Shown: piece by piece, positions 25,389 through 34,576 of the stretch
How positions within the stretch are numbered: position 1 is the first letter of the stretch
Layout: every line of letters starts with the position of its first letter
Source of the DNA: Nitratifractor salsuginis DSM 16511
GTDB lineage: Bacteria > Campylobacterota > Campylobacteria > Campylobacterales > Sulfurovaceae
NCBI RefSeq assembly: GCF_000186245.1
Contig: NC_014935.1
Coordinates: 1,798,001-1,862,000, forward strand
Direction of reading: 5' to 3'
Length of the DNA stretch: 64,000 nucleotides
Translations under genes and position numbers: made by a program
Notes under the pieces: generated by a model
The model's input: only the letters and a program-made list of their open reading frames with translations
What the model was told of the DNA's origin: nothing
Databases searched by the model: none

Positions 25389-25892
25389 TTATTTGAAATT
25401 TCCGAAGACCAGGGGCGCTTTGAGATTCAGCTTTTTGACTGCGGCGATCACCTGCTGCAATTCGTCGATCTTCTTGCCGCTGACCCGGATCTCCTCCCCC
25501 TGGATGGAGGGAGTGACCTTGAGCTTGAGATCTTTGATCGCTTTGACGATCTGTTTCGCTTCATCCCGGTCGATGGAATCGACGATGCGGTAAATCACCT
25601 TGACGTTTCCGCCGCTGATCCCTTCTCTCTTGACCTCATCGAGGGATTTGGGCGAAAGCCCCCGCTTGATCATTTTGGAGAGGAGAATGTCTTTAAGGGC
25701 ATCGATCTTCGAGTCGCTGGAGCTCACCAACGTCAGGGTCTTGGCCTTTTCATTGAGCTCGATATCGGTACTGATCCCTTTGAAATCGAAACGGGTACTC
25801 ACCTCTTTTTTTGCCTGCTCGATGGCATTTTTCATCTCCATCATATCCAGCTTGGCGCTGATATCGAAATAATGCTCTTTCGCTTTCGCCAT
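25389..25892 (-). CDS. yajQ: YajQ-family nucleotide-binding protein (DUF520)
   Basis: 167 residues. Starts AKEHYFDISAKLDMMEMKNA and contains VSTRFDFKG and MIKRGLSPKSLD, all diagnostic of YajQ. Family members bind nucleic acid or cyclic-di-GMP. Full length, stand-alone, with its own promoter region shared with repeats at 25963. Confidence 0.93.
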   Translation of the reverse strand: MAKAKEHYFDISAKLDMMEMKNAIEQAKKEVSTRFDFKGISTDIELNEKAKTLTLVSSSDSKIDALKDILLSKMIKRGLSPKSLDEVKREGISGGNVKVIYRIVDSIDRDEAKQIVKAIKDLKLKVTPSIQGEEIRVSGKKIDELQQVIAAVKKLNLKAPLVFGNFK

Positions 25893-25919
25893 AAAAGCTC
25901 CTTTTATTGATCAGTCGTT

Positions 25920-26040
25920 AGTCATTGGAGTAGAGAGTTTTTCCCTATTCTCTCACAGTAGCGTTGCGTAGCAACGCAAACCAAAATTCCTCATTCCTAA
26001 CTCCTCATTCCTCATTCGAGAAGTGACGAATGTCACTTCT
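25920..26040. repeat. yajQ-hom gap: hairpin plus TTCCTCA heptamers
   Basis: Hairpin GCGTTGCGTAGCAACGC near 25967, heptamers TTCCTCA/TTCCTAA/CTCCTCA 25988-26018, then GAGAAGTGACGAATGTCACTTCTC (GAAGTGAC/GTCACTTC stem, 26018-26041) overlapping the hom stop codon; the last is a probable terminator for hom. Confidence 0.75.
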
Positions 26041-27295
26041 CGATTCTTATCATCGTCACCTTCTCCTCCACCACATCCAGCTTCTTCAGCGCTTCGATCG
26101 CCTCTTTCATCTTGCGCTCTTCGCACTGGTGGGTGGTAAAGAGCAGCCGCACCCGGTCGGCCAGGCGGGAAGGCTTCTGAAGCATCGATTCGATGGAGAT
26201 GCCGAACTCGCCCAGAGTGCTGGTGACCTTGGCCAAAACCCCCGGCTCGTCCAGCACTTTGAGCTTGAGGTAGTATTGGGTGACGATTGCTTCGGGCGGA
26301 ACCAGGGGCAAGCCGCTCTCGAGACCCTTTTTATACCCCAGCATCGGGCCGCTGTTGCCCCGGACGATCTCCACGATATCGGCGATCACGGCACTGGCGG
26401 TCGCGTCACCCCCGGCACCGGGGCCGTAGAACATCGTCTCTCCGACCCGGTCACCCACCACGCTGACGGCGTTCATCACCCCATCGACTTTGGCGATCAT
26501 ACTCTTGGCGGGGATCATCGTGGCATGCACCCTCATCTCCACGCCCTTCTCGCCTTTCTTGGCGATTCCCAGCAGTTTGATCTCATAGCCGAATTCCCGG
26601 GCGAATTCCACATCGGTGGGGCTGATCTCTTCGATCCCTTCGATGATGATCTCTTCGGGCTTGGCGTCGATTCCGTAGGCGATGGAACCCAGGATCAGCA
26701 GCTTGTGCGCCGCGTCATAGCCCCCCACGTCGAAGGTGGGGTCGGCTTCGGCATAGCCGAGCTCCTGGGCCTCTTTGAGCACCTCCTCGTAGGCGACCCC
26801 TTCCTGGATCATCTTGGTGAGCATATAGTTGCAGGTGCCGTTCATGATCCCTTTGATCGACTCGATGTGATTGGCACTCAGGCCGTTGCGCAGAGCGCCG
26901 ATGATGGGGATCCCTCCGGCGACACTCGCTTCGTAGAAGAGCGGAATCTCCCCGGCGATCTCCTGGAGCTCGTAGCGATGGTAAGCCAGGAGCGCTTTGT
27001 TGGCGGTGACCACCGGTTTTCCGGCTTCCAGAGCTTTGCGCACCAGCCGGTAGGGTTTTTCGATCCCGCCCATCAATTCCACGACGATATCCACATCGGC
27101 ACTCTCGATCACTTCCCCGGGATCGTCGGTCAGGGGAATGCTGACATCGCGGGGCTTGTTCAAATCCCGCACCGCTCCCAGGACCGGTACGATCTTTTTG
27201 CCGGCGCGTGCTTCGATGATGTCGGCATTTTCCAGCAGAATCTTCGCGACACTCTCTCCGACGGTCCCTACACCCAATATCCCTATTTTTACCAT
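26033..27295 (-). CDS. hom: Homoserine dehydrogenase
   Basis: 420 residues. N-terminal Rossmann motif GILGVGTVGESVAKIL, catalytic region with AGGIPIIGALRNGLSAN and GIMNGTCNYML, and a C-terminal ACT domain (YYLKLKVLDEPGVLAKVTST) for threonine feedback control. Converts aspartate semialdehyde to homoserine. Starts four bases after the alaC stop, so co-transcribed. Confidence 0.96.
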   Translation of the reverse strand: MVKIGILGVGTVGESVAKILLENADIIEARAGKKIVPVLGAVRDLNKPRDVSIPLTDDPGEVIESADVDIVVELMGGIEKPYRLVRKALEAGKPVVTANKALLAYHRYELQEIAGEIPLFYEASVAGGIPIIGALRNGLSANHIESIKGIMNGTCNYMLTKMIQEGVAYEEVLKEAQELGYAEADPTFDVGGYDAAHKLLILGSIAYGIDAKPEEIIIEGIEEISPTDVEFAREFGYEIKLLGIAKKGEKGVEMRVHATMIPAKSMIAKVDGVMNAVSVVGDRVGETMFYGPGAGGDATASAVIADIVEIVRGNSGPMLGYKKGLESGLPLVPPEAIVTQYYLKLKVLDEPGVLAKVTSTLGEFGISIESMLQKPSRLADRVRLLFTTHQCEERKMKEAIEALKKLDVVEEKVTMIRIEK

Positions 27296-27299
27296 AAAG

Positions 27300-28574
27300 C
27301 TACACTTCCTTCTTCACTTCTTTTTTCATCGTCTCGGTATCGTTCCCCGTCTTTTGCTGCCCCTTGAGCTCGGCAAGATAACGTTTGATGTTTTTGGCTG
27401 CCTGGCGGATCCGTTTTTCATTTTCGATCAGGGCGATGCGCACATACCGGTCTCCATACTCCCCGAACCCGATGCCGGGGCTCACGGCCACATGGGCCTT
27501 GAGCAGCAGCTCTTTGGAGAATTCCAGCGAACCCAGGTGCCGGGCACACTCGGGGATCCTGGCCCAGACGAACATACTCGCCCTGGGCTTGCCCACTTCC
27601 CAGCCCGCCTTGGCAAAGGCATCGACGAGCACATCCCGACGCTTCTGGTATTTGGGAATGACGATCTCTTCGACCAGGTGTTCGTATTCGTCCAGGGCCA
27701 CCGTCGCTGCGACCTGGATCGGGGTGAACATCCCGTAGTCGAGCCAGGATTTGATCTTTTGCAGTGCGCCCACCAGTTTGGGATTGCCCACGATGAACCC
27801 GACCCGCCAGCCGGCCATATTGTAACTCTTGGAGAGGGTGAAACTCTCCACCGCCACATCCTTGGCCCCTTCGACCTGGAGGATCGAAGGGGTCTTGTAC
27901 CCGTCGAAGGTAATATCGGCATAGGCGATATCGCTGATGATGTAGAAGCGCTCCCGCCTGGCGATCGCCACCAGCTTCTCGTAAAAGTCCAGCCCCACGG
28001 TGGCAGTGGTGGGGTTATGGGGGAAGTTGACCACCAGGAACTTGGGCTTGGGGACCGAATTTTTCAAAGCCCGCTCCAGATCGGAGAAGAAACGTTCCTC
28101 ATCCACTTCGAAGCTCTCTTCATCGAAGGTCAGCTCCATCTTCTCCACATTGCCGCCGGCCAAGACAAAGGCGTAGGAGTGGATGGGATAGGTGGGATCG
28201 GGGACGATGGCCACATCGCCGGGGTTGGTGATCGCCTGCACCAGGTGGACATAGCCCTCTTTGCTCCCCATCGTCGCTACCGCTTCGGTCTCGGGGTCGA
28301 GGACCACATTGTATTTGCGCAGATACCAGTTGCAGATCGCCAGGCGGAGCTTGTAGATCCCCTTAGAAGCGCTGTAGCCGTGGGTGTGGGGTTTGCGGGC
28401 GCTTTCGACCAGCTTTTCGATCACCGGTTCGAAGGCGGGGCCGTCGGGATTGCCCATACTGAAATCGATCACATCGGCCCCGGCACGCCGCTCGGCCATC
28501 TTCAGCTCGTTGACCACGGCGAAGACATATTTGGGAAGCCGATTGATTTTGTTGAATTGAATTTCGTCAAACAT
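27300..28574 (-). CDS. alaC: Alanine/LL-diaminopimelate-type aminotransferase (AlaC-like)
   Basis: 424 residues, class I PLP aminotransferase: VIDFSMGNPDGPAF, THGYSASKGIYKLR, NFPHNPTTATV, the PLP lysine in FTLSKSYNMAGWRVGF and GIGFGEYGDRYVRIALIEN. The pattern follows E. coli AlaC throughout. A Lys/Glu tail (MKKEVKKEV) extends the C-terminus. Sits between a RodZ-like gene and hom. Confidence 0.87.
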   Translation of the reverse strand: MFDEIQFNKINRLPKYVFAVVNELKMAERRAGADVIDFSMGNPDGPAFEPVIEKLVESARKPHTHGYSASKGIYKLRLAICNWYLRKYNVVLDPETEAVATMGSKEGYVHLVQAITNPGDVAIVPDPTYPIHSYAFVLAGGNVEKMELTFDEESFEVDEERFFSDLERALKNSVPKPKFLVVNFPHNPTTATVGLDFYEKLVAIARRERFYIISDIAYADITFDGYKTPSILQVEGAKDVAVESFTLSKSYNMAGWRVGFIVGNPKLVGALQKIKSWLDYGMFTPIQVAATVALDEYEHLVEEIVIPKYQKRRDVLVDAFAKAGWEVGKPRASMFVWARIPECARHLGSLEFSKELLLKAHVAVSPGIGFGEYGDRYVRIALIENEKRIRQAAKNIKRYLAELKGQQKTGNDTETMKKEVKKEV

Positions 28575-28580
28575 TTTCGT

Positions 28581-29867
28581 TTACCATACCTTGCTTTTGT
28601 TGAGTCGTTGGAACTCTTCATGGGAAATCTCCCGCACCCCGCCCTTGGCGATCATAAAGAAGTGCCGTTTTCCGTCGTTGAGCTTGAGGGTATTTTTTCC
28701 CTTGAACTCCAATTTGCCGTGACCGGTCGCGAGGATATAGTCCCCTTTGGACGTATCGAAAGTGATATCCCCGGTCGCCACCTTTGCGGTGCGTTTCATG
28801 CTCCGCAACTCCGTATATCCCACCCAGACTTTGGATCGGGGGTGGAAAATCACCAGGGAATCGGTGACAGCCGCGGGTTTTTTGGCTTTCGGCTCAGGGA
28901 TTTCGAGGGCCGCTTCCGCCGGCTGGGCCGCGGTCTCCGTCCTCTCCGCTGCCGAAGGATTCTCCTCGGCTTCTTTCTCGGAGGCCTCGGCCTGTTCCTG
29001 CCCCGCCGATGTGGAGGCGGCTTCCTTTCGGGAAGCGTTCTCCTCTTCATCCGCCCCCGCCGTCGCGGCGACGATCATCCGGGAGACATCGCTCAGGTTC
29101 CCCTCACCGTTTTCCTCGGGTGCCTGGGCGCTCTCCCGGCGCAACGCCTCGGCCTTGGCCTGCTCCTGCTTGACCTGGGTGATGATCTTCTCTTCTTCCT
29201 GAGCTTCGTCGCTCTTCCCGCTCTTCTGTTTTGCGGCCGTCTCCACCTTGGCGATCGTCAGAGGCTTGGCGGAGGAGTCGTTGCTCTCCGCATTCTGCGA
29301 ATCGTTGCCCTCACTCCCGTTTTTCTCCGCCCAGGCCCCCTCGCTGACGGCCGTAGGGTTTTGCCCACTCTCGGCTCCACTCGGAGACTCCTGCGCAGCG
29401 GCGGGTTTACCCGTCCCGGGCTTCTCTTCTCCCAGCCATCCTTTCGTCATCGAGAGAACCGAATCAAAAAAACCGCTCCTGGGTTCGGAAGCGGAGGCCA
29501 CATCGGATTTCCCGGCGGGAGCTGCCGCCATATACTTCCAGGCACCGTAGGCCAGGGCCAGCAGGACGAGGACCAGCAGGGCTTTATAGAGTACGCCCGA
29601 TCCCTCTTTCTCCACCGGCGACACCACCAGGGCATCGGGTTCCCGTGCCGGGGCATGCTCCTCGTAATAGGCCCGACACTCTTCTCTGAGTTTACCGAGA
29701 TCGGCGTGATATTCCCGCTCGAGGATCGAAATGAACCCCAGAGCCTGAACCTTTTGCAGACGGCTCCAGTCCCGATCGATCAGCGCCTGCAGGTTTTCGA
29801 CGGAGATCCGGGTCTTCCGGCTGATGGTAGGGAGGGTATTCTCTTCGATAATATCATTCAACTGCAT
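28581..29867 (-). CDS. Single-pass membrane protein with Ala/Glu-rich linker (RodZ-like layout)
   Basis: 428 residues. A helical cytoplasmic N-terminal domain (TRISVENLQALIDRDWSRLQ, ILEREYHADLGKLREECRAY) is followed by one membrane helix near 100-115 (VLYKALLVLVLLALAYGAW), about 200 residues of low-complexity Ala/Glu/Ser/Lys, and a folded beta-rich end (IFHPRSKVWVGYTELRSMKR, FFMIAKGGVREISHEEF). The layout resembles RodZ, but homology was not established. The start overlaps the rlmB-like stop by 14 bases. Confidence 0.6.
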   Translation of the reverse strand: MQLNDIIEENTLPTISRKTRISVENLQALIDRDWSRLQKVQALGFISILEREYHADLGKLREECRAYYEEHAPAREPDALVVSPVEKEGSGVLYKALLVLVLLALAYGAWKYMAAAPAGKSDVASASEPRSGFFDSVLSMTKGWLGEEKPGTGKPAAAQESPSGAESGQNPTAVSEGAWAEKNGSEGNDSQNAESNDSSAKPLTIAKVETAAKQKSGKSDEAQEEEKIITQVKQEQAKAEALRRESAQAPEENGEGNLSDVSRMIVAATAGADEEENASRKEAASTSAGQEQAEASEKEAEENPSAAERTETAAQPAEAALEIPEPKAKKPAAVTDSLVIFHPRSKVWVGYTELRSMKRTAKVATGDITFDTSKGDYILATGHGKLEFKGKNTLKLNDGKRHFFMIAKGGVREISHEEFQRLNKSKVW

Positions 29868-30540
29868 AACTCATCCTGTGTATCATAATGGCTGCCGCGG
29901 CGCTGACATTGAGGGAGTCGAAGGGCCGCTTCATCCGAATCGCCACCGTTTCGTCGAGACGCTCTCGGGCCTTTTTGGAGATCCCCCGCTCTTCGCTTCC
30001 CAGCACCAGGGTCCGCTTCCGGTCAAAGAGTTTCTCTTCGATCGGCTCACCCTCCATCGACGCACCGTAGAGGCGGTGGCCGGCCTGTTTGAGCTCGTGG
30101 AGCACATCCAGGATATTGCGGTGCAGGGCAAAGGGCATCTCCAGCAACGCCCCGCTGCTGGTACGGGTGACCGCCGAGAAGTTGAGCTGGCCGATCCCGG
30201 TCGCCACGATCCCGTCCACTCCCAGCGCATAGGCGCTTCGGACGATCGCGCCGATATTCCCCGCATCGGTCAGGGTGTCGAGCACCAGGACGAAATCTCC
30301 CTCTTTGACCTCGGCCAGGCTGGCCGGCCGGTAGTCTTCGATCTCGGCCAGGAGCCCCTGATGATTCCCTCCCCGGCTGAGCTGCTGGGCCCATCGGTTT
30401 TCGATAAAGGTGATCTTGTCGCCGTATTTCTCAAAGAGATCCTGAGGCAAGACCCCTTTTTTGGCGATGTAGATTTTGTGTACCTGTTCGGGGTGCCGTC
30501 GCAGTGCGTGCAGCACTACCTGTTTTCCATAAATAATCAT
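29854..30540 (-). CDS. rlmB: TrmH/SpoU-family 23S rRNA 2'-O-methyltransferase (RlmB-like)
   Basis: 228 residues from ATG 30540 (MIIYGKQVVLHALRRHP, the substrate-binding domain). SPOUT motifs: LDTLTDAGNIGAIVRSAYAL, LVLGSEERGISK and VAIRMKRPFDSLNVSAAAAI, which form the knotted AdoMet site. Target Gm2251 is assumed from family similarity. Confidence 0.88.
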   Translation of the reverse strand: MIIYGKQVVLHALRRHPEQVHKIYIAKKGVLPQDLFEKYGDKITFIENRWAQQLSRGGNHQGLLAEIEDYRPASLAEVKEGDFVLVLDTLTDAGNIGAIVRSAYALGVDGIVATGIGQLNFSAVTRTSSGALLEMPFALHRNILDVLHELKQAGHRLYGASMEGEPIEEKLFDRKRTLVLGSEERGISKKARERLDETVAIRMKRPFDSLNVSAAAAIMIHRMSYAVE

Positions 30541-30598
30541 AGGGGATTTTACCATTTTTTCCGAAAGCAAGGCCTTTCCACCGCGAAAGGGGAGCGGG

Positions 30599-31420
30599 TC
30601 ACTTCTTTTGACACAACTCCTGATACCACTGGGAAACGCTCCCTCCCAGGAGCTTGGCCAGGAGCTTCGCCTTGACTTTGGGGGGAAGGTCCATGCTCCG
30701 GATATCTTCCTGATAGAGCGCCGGTGCCGAATCTTTCGCCCCGGCGATGATCACCACCCACTCCCCCCGGAAGGCGTTCTCCGCCCGCAACCGCTCCAGC
30801 AATACCCGGGCCGACCCGCGATAATAGCGCTGGTGCTTTTTGCTCAACTCCTTGGCGGCGAAGAGCTCCCGATCGGGGTCACGGGAGACGATCTCTTCGA
30901 GAAGGCGTTCCAGACGATGGGGCGCTTCATAGAGCACACTGTCCCAAGGGGAGCGGAGCAACTCCTCCAAAGCCTCTCTGCGCTCCCTCCCCTTGTGGGG
31001 CAAAAAACCGTAGAAGAGAAAACGGCCCGACTCGAAACCGCTCGCGGCATAGGCGACGGTGACGGCGCTGGGGCCCGGCAGGACATCGTAGGCGATCTCC
31101 CGTTCCTGGCAGTAGCGTACCAGAAGCTGGCCGGGATCGGAGATCGCCGGCATCCCCGCATCACTGACATAGACGACATTTTCCGCTTCCAGCCGTGTGC
31201 CCACCTCATCCAGGCGCGCCGGCCCGTTGTGTTCGTTAAACGAGAGAAAATCGGCTTCGGGAAGTCGTTCCATCAGTCCCCGTTTATGAAGCAGTTCGAG
31301 CAAATGTCGAGTGACACGGGTATCTTCACAGAGAAAGAGGGTTGCAGATTCAAAAACGGAAAGGGAACGGTAGGTAATATCCTGGAGGTTTCCCAGGGGA
31401 GTGGGGACAAAGGTCAACAT
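30599..31420 (-). CDS. rsmI: 16S rRNA (cytidine1402-2'-O)-methyltransferase RsmI
   Basis: 273 residues, tetrapyrrole-methylase fold: LTFVPTPLGNLQDITYRSL, FLCEDTRVTRHLLE, YVSDAGMPAISDPGQLLVR and LPGPSAVTVAYAASGF. Modifies the decoding region of 16S rRNA. It lies with rlmB-like, rpmE and rsmE in a translation cluster. Confidence 0.95.
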   Translation of the reverse strand: MLTFVPTPLGNLQDITYRSLSVFESATLFLCEDTRVTRHLLELLHKRGLMERLPEADFLSFNEHNGPARLDEVGTRLEAENVVYVSDAGMPAISDPGQLLVRYCQEREIAYDVLPGPSAVTVAYAASGFESGRFLFYGFLPHKGRERREALEELLRSPWDSVLYEAPHRLERLLEEIVSRDPDRELFAAKELSKKHQRYYRGSARVLLERLRAENAFRGEWVVIIAGAKDSAPALYQEDIRSMDLPPKVKAKLLAKLLGGSVSQWYQELCQKK

Positions 31421-31447
31421 AGCAACGCCCCCGCAGGGACGAATGTC

Positions 31448-31648
31448 TTAGGAGAGCTTGTACTTGTTGCGGAACTTCTCGACGCGACCGGTGGCATCGA
31501 CGATCTTTTCCGAACCGGTATAGAAGGGGTGGCACTGATTACAAATGTCGATGGAGAGCTCCGGCTTGGTGGAGCGAATATCGAACTCGTTGCCGCAGGC
31601 GCAGGTGACGTGACAATCTACATACTTAGGATGAATATCTTTTTTCAT
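31448..31648 (-). CDS. rpmE: 50S ribosomal protein L31
   Basis: 66 residues, zinc-binding (C+) form: [11 protein letters not shown] and [10 protein letters not shown] supply the ligands, with the usual RVEKFRNKY end. Starts [11 protein letters not shown]; upstream of rsmI in the same direction. Confidence 0.97.
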   Translation of the reverse strand: MKKDIHPKYVDCHVTCACGNEFDIRSTKPELSIDICNQCHPFYTGSEKIVDATGRVEKFRNKYKLS

Positions 31649-31841
31649 CGGAAATACCTTTTAAAAATATTTGGATGATGGGCAACCAACCCATTCCGGT
31701 ATGCAGAAGCATACCCTTCCGCTGCCGAAGGCAGGGGTCGCTGCAACGCATTTCGCGAGACAACTCTCCCATTCATGTCGCCATGCATGGGGAAAATCAG
31801 GGCGTAATTATATCCGGTATCTTTTAAAAAAAGCTGAGTCC
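31649..31841. other. rpmE-rsmE spacer
   Basis: Carries the rpmE ribosome site and promoter region on the minus strand. Bases 31700-31790 contain GC-rich imperfect inverted repeats (GGTATGCAGAAGCATACC). No gene seen. Confidence 0.5.
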
Positions 31842-32519
31842 CTATCCCAGAAGCAGCCGGGCCGCCGCGGCGCAAACGGCCGTTTCGCTCCGCAGGATCG
31901 TCGGCGTCTCCAAGCCGAAGATGCGCTCTTCGGAAAAGAGAGCACGCTCTTCGGGGGTAAAGCCCCCTTCACACCCTACCACGATCGAACGCTCTGTCCA
32001 ATCCCCTCCGCAGGGCAGCCTCCGATCGGAAAAATCCAGGAGCATCGCCTCGGGATGACGCTCGAGGAATGCCTCCAGACTCTCCGCCGTTTCCAGCCGC
32101 ATCAGTTCGCTGCGCCCGCACTGCTGGGAAGAGTTGATCAAAATCCGTTCCAGACGCTCAAAATCGGGCTCGAACTGCCGCTGACTCCGCTCACATCGAA
32201 CAAAGGTGATACCGAAGACCCCCATCTCATTGAGCGCCGGCAGGGTTTTCTCCACATTCCGGGGATCGATTTGGCACCAACCCAGATGAAGCTTTCTGTT
32301 CAGTACTATTTTTAAATCCCGGCAGGAGACCAGCGCGATCCTGGCCCGACGGCGGTCCAGCGTCTCGGTCCGGTAAGTATAGAGGCAATCATCCCGCATA
32401 TTCCTCAAATGAAGCGGATCTTCGCTGCGAAGACGGCGGACCTTGAAGAGGTAGCGGTAGGATTCCCCCTCGAGCAGAAGTTGCGAAGCGCCCGCCTCGG
32501 GATGATAGAGGAATTGCAT
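31842..32519 (-). CDS. rsmE: 16S rRNA (uracil1498-N3)-methyltransferase RsmE
   Basis: 225 residues. N-terminal PUA-like part (MQFLYHPEAGASQLLLEGES, YLFKVRRLRSEDPLHLRN), then a SPOUT domain with SIVVGCEGGFTPEERALF and LRSETAVCAAAARLLLG at the C-terminus, the RsmE knot. Starts seven bases after the next upstream gene's stop. Confidence 0.93.
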   Translation of the reverse strand: MQFLYHPEAGASQLLLEGESYRYLFKVRRLRSEDPLHLRNMRDDCLYTYRTETLDRRRARIALVSCRDLKIVLNRKLHLGWCQIDPRNVEKTLPALNEMGVFGITFVRCERSQRQFEPDFERLERILINSSQQCGRSELMRLETAESLEAFLERHPEAMLLDFSDRRLPCGGDWTERSIVVGCEGGFTPEERALFSEERIFGLETPTILRSETAVCAAAARLLLG

Positions 32520-32525
32520 CGAGGG

Positions 32526-32918
32526 TTATTTAAGGAAGATACTCACGAGAATCGTGGCGACGACGGCCAGGATCTCCAGCAGGACGATCAGGGTGTGGAA
32601 CCCCAATCCGTCCTTTTCTTCCAACCAGAGTCGGCGCAGACGTATCGCCCGATAACCGTCCAGCATAGGAAGCAGGATCATCACACCCAGCATCACGAGA
32701 ATCGGGAGGCTCACCGGCCGTCCAGCGAAGATCCAGACGATCAAACCGCTGAAAACCGTCATCGCCCAAAAGGCCCAGAAGGCGAAATAACCGATCCGGG
32801 TATAGAAGATTCTGCGGGCTGGATGGCCCCGAAGGATCCAGGGCAGCACGAGATTCAGCAAAAGGACCAGTAGGAGCCCTTCGACCAAGGTCCGGTGATA
32901 GGAGATGAGCAGATCCAT
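32526..32918 (-). CDS. Small membrane protein, four helices
   Basis: 130 residues with four hydrophobic segments (LLLVLLLNLVLPWIL, YFAFWAFWAMTVFSGLIVWI, LPILVMLGVMILLPML, LIVLLEILAVVATILVSIFL). No family recognised. Between rsmE and the cytochrome c gene, same strand. Confidence 0.7.
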   Translation of the reverse strand: MDLLISYHRTLVEGLLLVLLLNLVLPWILRGHPARRIFYTRIGYFAFWAFWAMTVFSGLIVWIFAGRPVSLPILVMLGVMILLPMLDGYRAIRLRRLWLEEKDGLGFHTLIVLLEILAVVATILVSIFLK

Positions 32919-32928
32919 ACGGCTCCGC

Positions 32929-33567
32929 TTATTTCAGCTTAGAAATATAATCGGCCAGCGCCTGGATATCTTCGTCGCTGAGTCCGGCAGCCTGTCCCTG
33001 CATCACTCCGCCCATTCCGTAGGCATTGCGGGTACCGGCTTTGTAGGCTTTGAGCTTCTCGGCGATCGAAGCGGCATCTTGCCCGGCGATCGCAGGGGAT
33101 TTACCCAGGGCTTTCATTTTTCCATCGGCGCCATGGCATCCGGCACATTTGGCGAAGAGTGCCTTCCCCTTCGCTTCATCTCCTCCGCCCAGGCTCTTCT
33201 TGGCCTCGGTAGCCTTTTTTTCAACGCTTGCAGCCGCTTCTGCCGTTTTGGCTTTGGCCGCCTCCACGGCCTCAGCCGTGGCTTCTTTAGCCTTTTCTGC
33301 CACTTGGGTAGCATTCTTGGCCGCGCTCTCTTTGGCCTTTTCCATCGCTTCACTCGCCGTTGTCTTGGCCTTTGCTACAGCTTCTGCTGCTTTGGCTTTT
33401 GCCTGTGCCATCAGATCCGCACTCTTCTCTTTGACCTTCTCAACCACGACAGCCGTATCCTTGGCAGCGCTTTGAACCGTCTCTTTCGCATGCTCTTTGG
33501 TCTCCTGGCTGCATCCGGCCATCAATGCGACAGCTACACTCGCTGCAATCAAATAACTTTTTTTCAT
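32929..33567 (-). CDS. Lipoprotein cytochrome c with long Ala/Lys coiled-coil stalk
   Basis: 212 residues from ATG 33567 (AAGGAG site; an in-frame GTG lies six bases upstream). Lipobox VALMAGC anchors it to a membrane. Residues 25-125 are almost pure Ala/Lys/Glu helix (AKAKAAEAVAKAKT type), then an 80-residue c-type cytochrome with CAGCHG haem binding and Met ligand candidate GMGGVMQGQ. The stalk would hold the haem far from the membrane, suggesting periplasmic electron shuttling, perhaps to or from the bc1 complex at 35670-38354. Confidence 0.85.
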   Translation of the reverse strand: MKKSYLIAASVAVALMAGCSQETKEHAKETVQSAAKDTAVVVEKVKEKSADLMAQAKAKAAEAVAKAKTTASEAMEKAKESAAKNATQVAEKAKEATAEAVEAAKAKTAEAAASVEKKATEAKKSLGGGDEAKGKALFAKCAGCHGADGKMKALGKSPAIAGQDAASIAEKLKAYKAGTRNAYGMGGVMQGQAAGLSDEDIQALADYISKLK

Positions 33568-33632
33568 AATCACACTCCTTGATAGGTCATTTGGGGGAAT
33601 TATAGCCGATTTTTGTGAAGCGATCGTGAGAT

Positions 33633-34394
33633 TTAGACACCGACCGTGGTATCGAAGATCCGAATATGGAGCCGATCGGAGTAATGAAAATTATGACGGA
33701 TGCAAAACGCGAAGACGGCCCAGTCGTTTTGCCGGAGTACTTCCCGGCTCTCTCCCATAGGCATACAGTAGACTTCCGTCTCCGGCAAATAATTCCGGAT
33801 CTCCTCAATTTCCCTGAGGGCCTCTCCGCTTTCGATGGAAGATCGATCCAGAGTGAATTTCAAAAAGGCTTCCCCCGCTTCCGAGGCGATCGTCCTGAGC
33901 ACTTCGGGATGGATCCGGCGCTCTTTGGGCTCGCCGCTGTTGGAGAGTTTGACCGAAAGGGCAAAAGTGCACGCTTTATAGGCGCCATAGCGGAGAAAAT
34001 CCGGGGCCACCGTGCCGTTGGTCTCAAACGTGATCTGTACTCCCCGCTCTACCAACCCCTCCACGACTTCGTAAAAGGCGGGATCCGCCGCATAGATCAG
34101 AGGCTCCCCTCCGGTGATGACGACGTGAGGGAGATAGCCGATCTCAAGAAAAGCCCGGTCCATCTCTTCGAGCAGTGGTGCGGCCGACTCCACAGCCTGC
34201 CACCGAGCGGCGAAGGCACGGTCCACGGAAAACCAGGTATCACACCCGTAGCGCTTCTCACCCTCCACGTCATACTCCGCTCCGAATCCCGGACAATGGA
34301 GATTGCATCCCCCCGTACGCAAAAAGTAGGAGGGAACACCGGCATAGCGCCCCTCTCCCTGGATGGAGAGGAATTTTTCGGTCAGCCAAAACAT
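33633..34394 (-). CDS. queE: 7-carboxy-7-deazaguanine synthase QueE
   Basis: 253 residues from ATG 34394 (MFWLTEKFLSIQGEGRYAG). Radical-SAM enzyme of queuosine precursor synthesis. Ligand cysteines appear as GGCNLHCPGFG plus a later GCDT, i.e. C-x3-C-x16-C rather than CxxxCxxC; this insertion looks like the epsilon-type QueE subfamily. VVITGGEPLIY and TFETNGT are also family motifs. Confidence 0.9.
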   Translation of the reverse strand: MFWLTEKFLSIQGEGRYAGVPSYFLRTGGCNLHCPGFGAEYDVEGEKRYGCDTWFSVDRAFAARWQAVESAAPLLEEMDRAFLEIGYLPHVVITGGEPLIYAADPAFYEVVEGLVERGVQITFETNGTVAPDFLRYGAYKACTFALSVKLSNSGEPKERRIHPEVLRTIASEAGEAFLKFTLDRSSIESGEALREIEEIRNYLPETEVYCMPMGESREVLRQNDWAVFAFCIRHNFHYSDRLHIRIFDTTVGV

Positions 34395-34413
34395 GTTTTG
34401 CCTTCTGCAAAAC

Positions 34414-34574
34414 AAATGAGGAATGAGGAATGAGGAATGAGGAATTTTGGATAGCTTTGCTGCGCAAAGCTTCTATATACTAAATAACTCATAAAAATCC
34501 TTCCTATAAAACCAAGCGGAGCCACTGCACCGCAAACCACAAGTCCTCACTCCTCACTCCTAATTCCTCACTCT
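34414..34574. repeat. queE-moaA gap: heptamers and hairpin
   Basis: Tandem GAATGAG 34414-34445, hairpin GCTTTGCTGCGCAAAGC near 34451-34467 (compare 6353), then TCCTCAC copies 34543-34574 running up to the moaA stop. Confidence 0.8.
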
Positions 34575-34576
34575 TA

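Noticed and set aside
27138-29888. 916-codon plus-strand frame opposite alaC and the 28581 gene
   Set aside because: Spans two well-supported minus-strand genes and has low-complexity content; an antisense artefact.
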